From Sulfurimonas sp. (GTDB taxonomy: Bacteria > Campylobacterota > Campylobacteria > Campylobacterales > Sulfurimonadaceae), in assembly GCF_023229025.1 (NCBI RefSeq), contig NZ_JALOAA010000024.1, positions 1 through 32,772 on the forward strand: 32,772 nt of DNA, written 5' to 3'. The notes beneath the pieces were generated by a model. That model saw only the letters and a list, made by a program, of their open reading frames with translations, made no database searches and was not told the DNA's origin. This document shows positions 7,233 through 15,985 of the stretch, in pieces. How positions within the stretch are numbered: the stretch's first letter is position 1; every line of letters starts with the position of its first letter. Made by a program: the position numbers and the translations under genes.

Positions 7233-9002
7233 TTATAATAGCTGATTTTTAATAAACTCAACGTAGTGTCCCTCTTCATCTTTTAACTCCTCATGTGTTC
7301 CTTTTTGAACTATTTTTCCTGCGTCTAGTATATAAATCATATCTGCATTTTTAACAGTACTTAATCTGTGGGCTATTGTTATAACTGTTTTATCTTTTAG
7401 TATCGATTCAATGGCAATATGAAGTTTTGCCTCTGTGTGAGCATCTAGCGCTGAAGTGGACTCGTCAAATATAACAACACTTGGATTTGCTATGACCATT
7501 CTTGCAATGCTTAAGCGTTGTCTTTGACCGCCTGAGAGTCTTATGCCATGATGACCTACTATTGTATTAAGGCCATCTTTCATCCCCTCAAGCATCTCTT
7601 TAAGTTGAGCTATCTCAAGAGCCGCATAAATCTCCTCATCGCTGACGCTTTCATCTCCCATAGTTATGTTAAATCTTAGGGTAGAGTTGAAAAGTATAGG
7701 CATTTGAAGGACTAAAAATATCTTCTGTCTTAGAGATGTTTTGTTTAAATCTTCCGTCTCTATACCATTATACGTAAGAGAGCCGCTATTTTTTTCATAA
7801 AAGCCTGCAATAACTTGAGCAAGTGTAGTTTTACCGCTTCCACTAGCTCCAATAAAGGCAATCTTAGAGCCATGTTTAATATTAAGAGTGATATTCTCAA
7901 GAGCATTTTTATCATTTGTGTATGAGAAGTTTAAATCTTTTAGAGATATATCCACATCTCGCGAATCTATACGTCTGCTTCCTGTTTTTTCACTTTTTAA
8001 CTCTAGTATTTTGTTTAATCTCTTAAGCGCAGCCATAGCAGAGGAGTAGCTATACTGCATGGAGAGTATATCTTGAACTGGGGTCATGATAAACCAGATA
8101 TAGCCAAACATCGCAAACATCATACCTATGCTTAAATCGCTATATGCGACTAAGAGAATACCGGAGGCTCTTAGAAGCTCAAACATGATTAAAAATATAG
8201 TGTAGGAGAGTTTTTCATACGCAACGCTTTTGTACTCATATCTGTTTGATGTTATCTGAATATTTTTTGCATCATCTACCGTATTTGAAAAGAAATAGCT
8301 CTCTTTATTACTTGCTTTTATCTGCCCGTAAAGCTCTAGAGTTTCCCCCAGAGTGTTTTGGAACTTCTCAATTGCCTGATTCTCCTCTCTTTTAAGAGAG
8401 CCTACTCTTCTTGACATCTTTTTACTAATTAGCATAATTAGAGGCTGGATAATCAAGATAGATATACCCAAGATGGGATCTATCGCAATCATGACGACAC
8501 CTACTGCAACCAATGTCAAAACAGATGAGATAAAACGGCTAGCACTTGTTAAGATAAAATTATCAAGCGTGTTTACATCAGTAATCAAGTTTGAGGTAAT
8601 TGCACCGCTTCCAAGAGTTTCATACTCATTCATGGAGGCAGATTTTAGATGCAAAAGCAGTTTTTTTCGCACCATAAAGGTTACATGTTTTGATATTTTT
8701 GTAAAAATCTTTGTAATAACAACACTAAGAACATAGTAGATAAAACGTAGAAAAATAACAGCAAATGTAACTATGGCTATATAGTAAAAAGGGGATGTTT
8801 CTCCAAAGAGGTAGTTTATGCTTCCTACAAAGTAGGAGGGTTTTTCTAAAAGGATTTCATCTACCATGACAGGAAGCATAAGCGGGACAGGTATGCTTAC
8901 AAGAATGGCGAGTATAGTTACAATCTGCCCATATATAAGGGGAGATTTTTTATCTAAAATTAGAGCAAAAATAGTTTTAAGTGTGATTTGCTCTTTATTC
9001 AT
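7233..9002 (-). CDS. ABC exporter, fused membrane and ATPase domains
   Basis: A 589-residue half-transporter of the exporter type that would act as a dimer in the inner membrane. An N-terminal six-helix membrane domain (about 20-320) precedes a full ATPase domain: Walker A GASGSGKT (385-392), Q-loop Gln433, signature LSGGQ (489-493), Walker B VVIFDE (509-514) and H-loop His545. All catalytic residues are present. It begins 32 bases after the MFS gene on the same strand, so the two are probably co-transcribed. The substrate cannot be read from sequence; MsbA-like lipid or drug export are options. The Shine-Dalgarno match before its ATG is weak, so coupling to the upstream gene is possible. Confidence 0.92.
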   Translation of the reverse strand: MNKEQITLKTIFALILDKKSPLIYGQIVTILAILVSIPVPLMLPVMVDEILLEKPSYFVGSINYLFGETSPFYYIAIVTFAVIFLRFIYYVLSVVITKIFTKISKHVTFMVRKKLLLHLKSASMNEYETLGSGAITSNLITDVNTLDNFILTSASRFISSVLTLVAVGVVMIAIDPILGISILIIQPLIMLISKKMSRRVGSLKREENQAIEKFQNTLGETLELYGQIKASNKESYFFSNTVDDAKNIQITSNRYEYKSVAYEKLSYTIFLIMFELLRASGILLVAYSDLSIGMMFAMFGYIWFIMTPVQDILSMQYSYSSAMAALKRLNKILELKSEKTGSRRIDSRDVDISLKDLNFSYTNDKNALENITLNIKHGSKIAFIGASGSGKTTLAQVIAGFYEKNSGSLTYNGIETEDLNKTSLRQKIFLVLQMPILFNSTLRFNITMGDESVSDEEIYAALEIAQLKEMLEGMKDGLNTIVGHHGIRLSGGQRQRLSIARMVIANPSVVIFDESTSALDAHTEAKLHIAIESILKDKTVITIAHRLSTVKNADMIYILDAGKIVQKGTHEELKDEEGHYVEFIKNQLL

Positions 9003-9034
9003 AATCTAGAGTGCTTTGCGCAAGTCACAAAAGG

Positions 9035-10351
9035 CTACTTAGAAATTTTAGCTTTTAGAGCTTCTTGCTCCATTGCACTGCTTACATATTTTATGACAAT
9101 AAGTTTTTCGGTATCGTTAATATACCACTCAGCTATATGTTCCTGTTCAAGATCTTGAAGCTTTGATATGTCAACCTCTTCTTGTGGTATATAGAGATGA
9201 GAGTATTTTGTCGGGTTTTGAAGCTTTAGCGTCCATAGCAGCCAGATGGTAGCTACTACGGCTACAGAGACACCGATAGTCGCTCTATCGCTAAAGCCAA
9301 GAAGAAGACCTGCAGATGTACCGCCGACAAATGTAGCAAAATATGCAACGGAGTTGGAGATACCAAGCGCAGCTCCCTTTTGGTGTACCTTAGCGAACTT
9401 GCTTATCATTGACTGAACTAGAGGTTCCATCATATTAAACGCAACAAAAAACATCACAACACCTACTATAAAGATTGTGCTTGAAGCGGTAAGCCCCATA
9501 ACTAAAAACGAACCAATAAAGAGAACTATTGAGAGCAGAAATATCTCTTTTGGTTTGTTATATTTCTCTCCAAAAACTGCAGCCGGACCCATCGCAGCCA
9601 AACCAAAAAGCATTGCAGGCAGATACGCCATATACAAATCAGACTTCTCCCAAGCAAAAGTATCGCTTGTTAATATAATAGGAATAAGAACAAAAGCGAT
9701 AGTCATAAGACCTTTTTGCATAGCATTGATGACTATCATGTTTAAAAGATTTGGATCTTTTAGGATATCCGAAGTTTTTGATGTTGCATGATAAGTGTGC
9801 TTAATCCTAGGGGGTGTTGGCACTTTTGTAAAGAGAAGTATAATTGCTAAAACTGCAAAAACAGCTGTTAATATAAAAAGAAAGTCAACCCCATAAGCAG
9901 CACCTAAAACCGGTCCAACTCCCATAGCAAGAGCAAAACTAAGAGCGATAGAGGCTCCCATGATTGCCATGGCTTTACCGCGAATCTCCTCTGCAACTAA
10001 ATCAGAAATCATGGCAGTAATAACAGAGCCTATCGCACCGGCACCTTGAAGAAATCTTCCTACCATAAGCGTATATATATTGTCGGAGTATGCACAAATG
10101 ATAGAGCCGATTAAAAATACTATAAGACCAAAAAGCAGAGTCGGTTTTCTACCTACCTTGTCGCTCATTGTTCCAAAAGGGACTTGAAATAGTGCTTGTG
10201 TTAGCGCATAACCGCCGACAACTATACCTACTAGAAGAGGAGTTGAACCTTCAAGTTCAAGCGCATAAACCGAAATTACCGGTAAAACCAAAAAAAGACC
10301 TAAAAATCTTAGAGAGAGGATTGCTGAGAGTGGAAATACTTTTTTAAACAT
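9035..10351 (-). CDS. Major facilitator superfamily transporter, YajR-like
   Basis: A 438-residue inner-membrane permease with about 12 hydrophobic helices and a clear MFS motif A, GTMSDKVGRKP (60-70), between helices 2 and 3, typical of drug/proton antiporters. After helix 12 there is a soluble tail of about 60 residues (from NPTKYSHLY) that could form a small ferredoxin-like domain, as in E. coli YajR; this match is inference. The ATG at 10351 has AAGGT eight bases upstream. It is first in a two-gene operon with the ABC exporter. An inverted repeat and a likely promoter lie in the gap shared with rdgB. Confidence 0.9.
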   Translation of the reverse strand: MFKKVFPLSAILSLRFLGLFLVLPVISVYALELEGSTPLLVGIVVGGYALTQALFQVPFGTMSDKVGRKPTLLFGLIVFLIGSIICAYSDNIYTLMVGRFLQGAGAIGSVITAMISDLVAEEIRGKAMAIMGASIALSFALAMGVGPVLGAAYGVDFLFILTAVFAVLAIILLFTKVPTPPRIKHTYHATSKTSDILKDPNLLNMIVINAMQKGLMTIAFVLIPIILTSDTFAWEKSDLYMAYLPAMLFGLAAMGPAAVFGEKYNKPKEIFLLSIVLFIGSFLVMGLTASSTIFIVGVVMFFVAFNMMEPLVQSMISKFAKVHQKGAALGISNSVAYFATFVGGTSAGLLLGFSDRATIGVSVAVVATIWLLWTLKLQNPTKYSHLYIPQEEVDISKLQDLEQEHIAEWYINDTEKLIVIKYVSSAMEQEALKAKISK

Positions 10352-10375
10352 TATCTACCTTGCTTTAATTTTGGA

Positions 10376-10410
10376 GCACCTTAAAGTGTTATTAAGGGTT
10401 TTAGAGGTGC
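10376..10410. repeat. Inverted repeat upstream of the MFS operon
   Basis: GCACCT at 10376-10381 and AGGTGC at 10405-10410 are perfect inverted copies, 23 bases apart, in the 5' untranslated region of the MFS gene. It could be an operator or an RNA stem; the arms are only six bases. Confidence 0.35.
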
Positions 10411-10430
10411 CCTTTATATATAATTGCGTA

Positions 10431-10458
10431 ATTATATTGAAAAGATTGTTTACACAAA
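10431..10458 (-). promoter_or_regulatory. Likely promoter of the MFS-ABC operon
   Basis: Minus strand: TATAAT (10431-10436) with TTTGTG (10453-10458) 16 bases upstream. The -10 is a perfect match, the -35 is weak. Confidence 0.4.
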
Positions 10459-10508
10459 CTTTTTAAATCAAAAAAACTTATGTTCAAAGTAATTTATAAG
10501 GATTGTAT

Positions 10509-11096
10509 GTGAAGTTAGTATTAGCCACCTCAAACAAGGGTAAAGTAAGGGAAATAAAAGCACTTTGTGAAGATTTTGAGGTGATACCTTATAGTGAAAT
10601 TATAGATGAGTTTGAGATTGTTGAGGATGGAGATGACTTTAAGAGCAACGCTCTTATAAAGGCAAGAGCAGTCTTTAAAGCTTTAAATGACGATGATGTT
10701 GTCGTATTTGCGGATGATAGCGGGATAAGCGTCGATGTTCTTGATGGGGAACCCGGAATTTACAGTGCAAGATACGCAGGGGCAAATGCAACAGATAAAG
10801 ATAATCTATATAAGCTAATTAGTGATATAAAGGCTAAAAATGTCAACTCTTCGCCGGCGCACTATACAGCAGCAATAGCTATAGTTACAAAAGAAGCAGA
10901 GTATACAGTTCACGGTTGGATGTATGGAGAGGCAATTACAAAAGCTCTAGGTGATGGCGGTTTTGGTTATGATCCTATGTTCATCCCGCTTGGGTATGAT
11001 AAAACACTAGCAGAGCTGGATGATGAGGTAAAAAAAAGAATTTCTCACCGCGCAAAGGCGTTGAGCTTAGCAAAAATAATTTTACAGTCTCTATAG
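10509..11096 (+). CDS. rdgB: Non-canonical purine NTP pyrophosphatase (dITP/XTP), RdgB/HAM1 family
   Basis: Hydrolyses dITP, ITP and XTP to monophosphates, cleaning the nucleotide pool. The 195-residue protein carries the family motifs LATSNKGK at the N-terminus, FADDSGISVDVLDGEPG in the middle, GDGGFGYDPMF and the final ISHRAKAL. The frame is open from TTG 10503, but AAGGA at 10498-10502 touches that TTG; GTG at 10509 has a spacing of six bases and starts the conserved KLVLATSN strand directly, so GTG is chosen. It is a single gene divergent from the MFS operon and convergent with uppP. Confidence 0.95.
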   Translation: MKLVLATSNKGKVREIKALCEDFEVIPYSEIIDEFEIVEDGDDFKSNALIKARAVFKALNDDDVVVFADDSGISVDVLDGEPGIYSARYAGANATDKDNLYKLISDIKAKNVNSSPAHYTAAIAIVTKEAEYTVHGWMYGEAITKALGDGGFGYDPMFIPLGYDKTLAELDDEVKKRISHRAKALSLAKIILQSL

Positions 11097-11128
11097 AATT
11101 TTTTTGCTGAGTATATAGAGAGACTTTT
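11087..11128 (+). terminator. Possible rdgB terminator
   Basis: GTCTCT at 11087-11092 pairs with AGAGAC at 11119-11124, extended by ATA/TAT across a two-base bulge, and is followed by TTTT. A competing 11-bp stem joins 11066-11076 (end of rdgB) to 11101-11111. No other structure of note lies in the 11097-11249 gap. Confidence 0.35.
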
Positions 11129-11249
11129 CGATTTTAGTTAGAAAAAGTTCTAGTTTTGAGTTATATCTTTGTAAAGTTTGCATGCCACATTCCCTATAAA
11201 GTTTATGCACTATAAGCAAACACTATTCCACTGTTATATTATTAAACCT

Positions 11250-12020
11250 TTAGTTAAACATTAAGAGTAAAACAATCCCGAAGATTATCCTATAAACTCC
11301 AAAAGATACAAAAGTAAACTTCTCTAAAAATTTCAAAAAGAGTTTCATTGTCAAATATGCAACAATAAAAGAGGTTACAAACCCAATTGCTAAAATAGTG
11401 ATATTACTCTCTGTAAAATCTTGATAATGCTTTAGTAAGTCATAAGTGGCAACTGCCCCCATTACGGGAAAAGCAAGCAGAAAACTAAACTCTGCACTAG
11501 CTTTTCTGCTAAGACCCACAAGAAGTGCACCGATGATGGTAGAACCCGCTCTGCTAGTTCCCGGAATGAGCGCAAAAACTTGAGCAAAACCTATTACAAG
11601 GGAGTGTTTAAGTGTTACTTGCTCTACATCGTGGATAGTTTGTGCATCTTCGTGTATAAAAAACTTCTCAACAATCAAAAATATTACCCCGCCAACTATA
11701 AACATAACAGCAACTATATTTACGCTAAATAGCTCTTTTATTTGTGAGGAGAAGATAAAACCGATAAGAGCCAAGGGCAAAAAGGCTATAAATACATTCA
11801 TCCAGAGATCTATTTTTTTTAGAGTAAACTTATCTCTGTAGTTAAAAATTACAGCTAGTATCGCTGCAAACTGAATAATGACTTGATATGCCTTATTAAG
11901 AGCATTTTGTTCAATGCCCAAAAATTCACTAGCAACTATAAGGTGCCCTGTTGAAGAGATTGGTAAAAACTCCGTAAAACCCTCAATTATGCCTAATATT
12001 ACCGAGTCTAGTATTGTCAT
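11250..12020 (-). CDS. uppP: Undecaprenyl-diphosphatase
   Basis: Inner-membrane enzyme of the BacA/UppP family that removes a phosphate from undecaprenyl diphosphate so the lipid carrier can be reused for cell wall and polysaccharide synthesis. Seen: EGFTEFLPISSTGHL near the N-terminus and PGTSRAGSTIIGALLVGLSR in the second half, the two halves of the active site, among about seven or eight hydrophobic helices. The frame extends 19 codons upstream to 12077, but ATG 12020 is preferred: AAGG lies five bases upstream, and the 256-residue product then begins with the family's usual TILDSVILGIIEG. It is a single gene divergent from the aminotransferase operon. Confidence 0.95.
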   Translation of the reverse strand: MTILDSVILGIIEGFTEFLPISSTGHLIVASEFLGIEQNALNKAYQVIIQFAAILAVIFNYRDKFTLKKIDLWMNVFIAFLPLALIGFIFSSQIKELFSVNIVAVMFIVGGVIFLIVEKFFIHEDAQTIHDVEQVTLKHSLVIGFAQVFALIPGTSRAGSTIIGALLVGLSRKASAEFSFLLAFPVMGAVATYDLLKHYQDFTESNITILAIGFVTSFIVAYLTMKLFLKFLEKFTFVSFGVYRIIFGIVLLLMFN

Positions 12021-12091
12021 GAGAGCCTTTTTATGATTACATCTTAGATAATTTAGTGAAATTTTAGCATAAAACAAAGTTTATTAATAAA

Positions 12092-12119
12092 GAGACACTT
12101 TAAGTTTTTTGGATATAAT
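12092..12119 (+). promoter_or_regulatory. Promoter of the aminotransferase-hisZ-purA operon
   Basis: GAGACA (12092-12097) and TATAAT (12114-12119) with a 16-base spacer, about 38 bases before the first start codon. Confidence 0.55.
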
Positions 12120-12157
12120 GCGAGGTTTTAAATCATAATCTATTTAGGAACTTTTAT

Positions 12158-13270
12158 ATGTTACTTTTCACTCCCGGACCGACCCCCGTACCTCAAAATG
12201 TTCGTAATGCCATGAGCGATGAGACGATGCACCATCGTACTCCTGAATTTGAGGTTATTTTTGAAAAAACAAGAAAATATCTCTTTGAGCTTTTTAAAAG
12301 TGATGAGGTTGTTATGCTCTCTTCAAGCGGAACAGGCGCTATGGAGGCTGCTGTGGTCAATCTTTGCCACAAAACGCTTTTAAATGTAAACTCCGGAAAA
12401 TTTGGCGAGAGATTTGGCAAAATTGCAGCGGCTCACGACCTTGGCAGTATTGAGATAAAAAACGAGTGGGATACAGCAGTTAGTGTTGAGGCAGTTGTAG
12501 AGGCTGTTAAAGGCAACTCTGAGATTGATGCTATTGCAGTTCAGATAAGCGAGTCTGCAGGCGGGCTTCGTCACCCTGTCGAAGCGATAGCAAAAGCTGT
12601 TAAAGAGATTAATCCAAATATTATGATAATAGCTGATGGCATCACTGCTGTTGGCGTTGAGAAGATTGATATAACGAATATTGACGCTCTGATTGCAGGA
12701 AGTCAAAAAGCACTTATGCTTCCTCCGGGACTTGCGATTTTGGGTCTTAGTAATGCGGCTATAGAAAAAATTGGCAAGGGGAGGGGTTACTACTTCAATC
12801 TTGCTACAGAGATAAAATCTCAAAGAAAAAACACTACCGCATGGACGGCAGCGACTACGCTTACTATTGGACTTTTAGAGATACTAGAGACGATAGAAAA
12901 AAATGGTGGATTAGAGAAGCTTTATGAAGAGACTAAAAGTAGAGCAGAAGCTGTTAGAGCCTCATTGGAAGCAATAGGTCTGCACATATATCCAAAAACT
13001 CCGGCACTCTCTATGACAACTGTAGATGATGAAAATGCATCGCAGATAAGAAAAATGCTTAAAAATGATTTTGGCGTAAATGTTGCCGGCGGGCAAGATC
13101 ATTTAAACGGTAAGATTTTTCGTATAAATCAGATGGGTTTAATCCCTCCTTACGAGATGGCATGGGTTGTAAACTCTATTGAGCTCTCTCTTGCAAGATT
13201 GGGGCGTAGAGCTTATGATGGAACTGCTAACAGAGTATTTAATGAAATATATTTTAAAGTGGCTACGTAA
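12158..13270 (+). CDS. Class V pyridoxal-phosphate aminotransferase
   Basis: A 370-residue fold-type I enzyme of the alanine/serine-glyoxylate aminotransferase group. Seen: N-terminal TPGPTPVPQNV, MHHRTPEF, SSSGTGAMEAAV for phosphate binding, ADGITAVGVE with the cofactor Asp, and GSQKALMLPPG with Lys184 as the likely Schiff-base residue. Substrate is uncertain: the family includes serine-glyoxylate, alanine-glyoxylate and phosphoserine-type enzymes, and members in Campylobacterota are often named as putative phosphoserine aminotransferases. Its stop codon overlaps the start of the HisZ-like gene by one base (TAATG), and purA follows, so it heads a biosynthetic operon. ATG 12158 is preceded by AGGA. 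Confidence 0.88.
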   Translation: MLLFTPGPTPVPQNVRNAMSDETMHHRTPEFEVIFEKTRKYLFELFKSDEVVMLSSSGTGAMEAAVVNLCHKTLLNVNSGKFGERFGKIAAAHDLGSIEIKNEWDTAVSVEAVVEAVKGNSEIDAIAVQISESAGGLRHPVEAIAKAVKEINPNIMIIADGITAVGVEKIDITNIDALIAGSQKALMLPPGLAILGLSNAAIEKIGKGRGYYFNLATEIKSQRKNTTAWTAATTLTIGLLEILETIEKNGGLEKLYEETKSRAEAVRASLEAIGLHIYPKTPALSMTTVDDENASQIRKMLKNDFGVNVAGGQDHLNGKIFRINQMGLIPPYEMAWVVNSIELSLARLGRRAYDGTANRVFNEIYFKVAT

Positions 13271-14118
13271 TGATTTTAGAGCATGAGATTCCTAGCGGTT
13301 CAAAACTCTACTTCGGCAGTAGCGCTAAGATAAAAAGAGAGATAGAAAAAGCTGCTAGTGATATTTTGTACTCTAAGGGATTTGAGGAGATAGTTACGCC
13401 GATATTTTCCTACCATCAGCATAAAAGCATTGCTGATGAGAGAGAGCTCATAAAAGTAAACGATGAGAAAAATAATGCAATCTCTCTTAGAGCAGACTCA
13501 ACTATAGATGTCGTGAGAATTATCGAAAAAAGATTAGGACGCAACACCGAACACAAAAAGTGGTTCTATATTCAGAGTGTCTTTCGTTATCCTACAGAGG
13601 AGCAGTACCAGATAGGTGTTGAGTTTATGGGCGAGAGCAAACTATCATCAGTTTTAAATATTGCAGTAGATATTTTTGATGCACTCGAAGTCAAGCCTCT
13701 TATTCAAATCTCAAATATGATGATACCAAAGCTCTTGGTTGAGATGTTTGATGAGCTGACATTGGAAGATTTTCGTCATCTAAATATAGAGAAATTTTTA
13801 AGCCTAAAAGTTGATTGGATAGAGAAACTTGTCTATCTTCAGCATGAGCATCAGGTTGATGAGTTGCTAGATATGGTTCCAGACGAGATAAAAACAGAGC
13901 TTTTGAAGATGAAAAAGCTTTGCGATGAAATCTCTTGTCAAAATAGTGTTTTAGCGCCGATGTATTATGCAAAGATGCTCTACTATGATGAACTTTTCTT
14001 TAGAGTTATAGATAAAAATGAGGTCTTTGCCAGAGGCGGAAGATATAAAAATTCAGAGCTAAGTTCTGTGGGTTTTGCGATTTATACAGATATATTAATA
14101 GAAACAAAAGCGAAGTAA
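13270..14118 (+). CDS. hisZ: ATP phosphoribosyltransferase regulatory subunit-like protein (HisZ-type, histidyl-tRNA synthetase core)
   Basis: A 282-residue protein built on the catalytic fold of histidyl-tRNA synthetase without an anticodon-binding domain. Seen: an N-terminal class II-like motif (GFEEIVTPIFSYHQ), LRADSTIDVVRI, a motif 2-like FYIQSVFRYP, and ARGGRYKN near the C-terminus. Such proteins (HisZ) activate the short form of HisG in histidine synthesis. No hisG or other his gene is near; neighbours are an aminotransferase and purA, so the link to histidine rests on family only. It overlaps the upstream stop by one base and ends eight bases before purA, showing tight co-expression. 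Confidence 0.78.
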   Translation: MILEHEIPSGSKLYFGSSAKIKREIEKAASDILYSKGFEEIVTPIFSYHQHKSIADERELIKVNDEKNNAISLRADSTIDVVRIIEKRLGRNTEHKKWFYIQSVFRYPTEEQYQIGVEFMGESKLSSVLNIAVDIFDALEVKPLIQISNMMIPKLLVEMFDELTLEDFRHLNIEKFLSLKVDWIEKLVYLQHEHQVDELLDMVPDEIKTELLKMKKLCDEISCQNSVLAPMYYAKMLYYDELFFRVIDKNEVFARGGRYKNSELSSVGFAIYTDILIETKAK

Positions 14119-14126
14119 AGAGGAAA

Positions 14127-15380
14127 ATGATGAAAGCAGATTTAATAGTAGGCATCCAGTGGGGTGATGAGGGCAAAGGCAAAATTGTCGATAGGCTTGC
14201 ATGTGAGTATGATATGGTTTGTAGAAGCCAAGGCGGGCATAATGCGGGACATACAATCTGGGTTGATGGCGTAAAGTACGCACTTCATCTTATACCTTCC
14301 GGCGTACTGAATCCAAAGGCTATAAATGTCGTTGGAAACGGAGTTGTTCTCTCTCCTGAGTCTATCATTAAAGAGATGGCACAGTTTGAAGGATTAGAGG
14401 GACGTCTTTTTATATCAGACAAAGCTCATCTAAATCTCTCCTATCATGCTATGATAGATCAAGCTAGAGAGAGATTAAAAGGCGACAAGGCAATAGGTAC
14501 TACAGGCAAGGGGATAGGACCTGCTTATGCGGATAAAATAAATCGTATCGGACATAGAGTAGGTGAGCTTTTAAACCCTGCAAAACTTTGTAGTTCAATT
14601 ATGAACTATTTTGAGCAAAATAGAGACATTTTTGATATTTTAGAGATAAAAACTCCAAATAAAGAGGAGCTTTTAGAGGAGCTTGAAGGATATAGAGTTA
14701 AATTTGCTCCTTTTATTACAGATACAACACAGATGCTCTGGAGAGCTCTCGATGAAGAGAACAAAAGAGTTCTACTAGAGGGTGCTCAAGGCACTATGCT
14801 TGACATCGACCATGGAACATATCCTTATGTAACTTCAAGTTCAACGGTTAGTGCCGGCGCTTGTACCGGGCTTGGAATAAACTCCAAAGATATAGGTAAA
14901 GTAACCGGAATAGTAAAAGCATACTGTACGCGCGTGGGCAATGGACCGTTTCCTAGTGAAGATTTGGGCGAAGATGGTAAAAGACTCGGCAAGCAAGGAC
15001 ACGAATTTGGAACTACAACAGGACGTGCTAGAAGATGTGGCTGGTTTGATGCGGTTGCATGTAGATATGCAAGCCGTCTAAACGGTTGTGACGAGTTAGC
15101 TCTTATGAAGCTTGATGTTCTTGATGGTTTTAGTGAAGTAAAAATTTGTGTTGCTTATGAGCTGGATGGTGTAGAGATAGATTATCTTCCTCAAAATCTA
15201 GAAGATGTAAAACCTATATATAAATCATTCAAAGGCTGGAGCGGCTCCGCTGGGGTTAGAAAATTTGAAGATTTGCCAAAAGAGGCACAAGAGTATGTAA
15301 GAGTGATTGAAGAGATAACAAAAACAAAAGTAGGTATAATATCAACATCTCCGGAGAGAGAAGATACAATAATCTTATAA
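14127..15380 (+). CDS. purA: Adenylosuccinate synthetase
   Basis: Joins IMP and aspartate using GTP, the first committed step to AMP, in the cytoplasm. The 417 residues carry GIQWGDEGKGKIVD (10-22) with catalytic Asp14, GGHNAGHTIW with catalytic His42, GTTGKGIGPAY and a C-terminal GTP-binding region ending near ISTSPERED. AGAGGA lies just before the start; ATG 14127 is followed at once by a second ATG, which could equally be used. It is the last gene of a three-gene operon, eight bases after the HisZ-like gene. A repeat- and hairpin-rich gap follows. Confidence 0.98.
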   Translation: MMKADLIVGIQWGDEGKGKIVDRLACEYDMVCRSQGGHNAGHTIWVDGVKYALHLIPSGVLNPKAINVVGNGVVLSPESIIKEMAQFEGLEGRLFISDKAHLNLSYHAMIDQARERLKGDKAIGTTGKGIGPAYADKINRIGHRVGELLNPAKLCSSIMNYFEQNRDIFDILEIKTPNKEELLEELEGYRVKFAPFITDTTQMLWRALDEENKRVLLEGAQGTMLDIDHGTYPYVTSSSTVSAGACTGLGINSKDIGKVTGIVKAYCTRVGNGPFPSEDLGEDGKRLGKQGHEFGTTTGRARRCGWFDAVACRYASRLNGCDELALMKLDVLDGFSEVKICVAYELDGVEIDYLPQNLEDVKPIYKSFKGWSGSAGVRKFEDLPKEAQEYVRVIEEITKTKVGIISTSPEREDTIIL

Positions 15381-15420
15381 ATAAAATATAAAATTGCACT
15401 AGAGCAATGGGCTTCCTGCC

Positions 15421-15490
15421 GAGGCAGTCGTAAGACTCTCTGTGAGAAAACACAGCGTTAGCGTAGCTATCGGAATTACTTCTGATTGCG
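15421..15490 (+). repeat. Diverged intergenic repeat, copy 2 (purA-fliJ gap)
   Basis: TCGTAAGA (15428-15435), 23 bases, TAGCGTAGC (15459-15467), 17 bases, ATTGCG (15485-15490). This matches the minus strand of 4741-4812 in word order and spacing. ATGGGCTTC at 15407-15415 is also shared but at a different relative place. Confidence 0.5.
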
Positions 15491-15491
15491 T

Positions 15492-15497
15492 TATAAT
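15492..15497 (+). promoter_or_regulatory. Candidate -10 box for the fliJ transcript
   Basis: TATAAT directly after the repeat and 69 bases before the GTG start of the FliJ-like gene. No good -35 box is seen. Confidence 0.4.
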
Positions 15498-15565
15498 ACA
15501 AAAGAAGGTTCCCTTCATTTTACAGGGTGCCCCTTGAGGGTATGAAATAAAATTAAGGATATATT

Positions 15566-15985
15566 GTGAAGAGTCGTTTTACTCCACTTGTCAAATTAAA
15601 AAAAAATATAATACAAAAAAGTGAACAATCTTTACAAAAAGCAAACGGTAACTTAAATAGTGCCTCAACGGCGCTTAAGTTGTCGTATAAATTCTTAGAG
15701 GATGTAGAACCACCAAAAAGTGGAAAAATGGGCGAAATGCTTGCCTCTAGAATGTTACTAGACTCTCAAAGAGAGTTGATAAACCATAATAAAGAGTGGG
15801 TTACATTTGCCTCAAATCAAGTAATTCAAGCAAAAAAACAACTAAAAATCGATATGATAGAGCATGAAAAGTTTCAATATTTAGAGCTTCAAGAGATTAA
15901 AGAGGAGCTAAAGAAGAGAGAAGCGGTAGAGGCAAAAGATCTAGACGAAATTGCTTTGATGAGTTATAACGGGAAAAATAGATGA
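15566..15985 (+). CDS. fliJ: Flagellar FliJ-like protein
   Basis: A 139-residue, highly charged, nearly all-helical protein, the usual length and character of FliJ, which in the flagellar type III export apparatus contacts the ATPase ring and export gate and escorts chaperones. The N-terminus KSRFTPLVKLKKN followed by long coiled coil fits the family; sequence conservation in FliJ is low, so the call leans on pattern and on the next gene. Start GTG 15566 has AAGGA seven bases upstream. The stop overlaps the ATG of the MotE-like gene by four bases (ATGA), indicating coupled translation. Confidence 0.75.
   Translation: MKSRFTPLVKLKKNIIQKSEQSLQKANGNLNSASTALKLSYKFLEDVEPPKSGKMGEMLASRMLLDSQRELINHNKEWVTFASNQVIQAKKQLKIDMIEHEKFQYLELQEIKEELKKREAVEAKDLDEIALMSYNGKNR

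Larger units (their letters stand above)
15411..15554 (+). other. Chain of short palindromes in the purA-fliJ gap
   Basis: The gap holds several small perfect stems in a row: CTGCC-GA-GGCAG, AGTC-GTAA-GACT, CTGTG-AGAAAA-CACAG, GAAGG-TTC-CCTTC and CCC-CTTGA-GGG. Each is short, but the density is unusual for an AT-rich genome. The first may help end purA transcription; the last two would lie in the fliJ leader RNA. Confidence 0.4.

Noticed and set aside
10503..10508. TTG start for rdgB
   Set aside because: The ribosome site touches this codon; GTG two codons later has normal spacing and fits the family N-terminus.
11176..11221. GTTTGC...GCAAAC inverted repeat between rdgB and uppP
   Set aside because: Six-base arms with a 34-base loop in AT-rich DNA are likely chance.
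12021..12077. N-terminal extension of uppP
   Set aside because: It adds 19 hydrophilic residues not typical of the family and the internal ATG has a good ribosome site.
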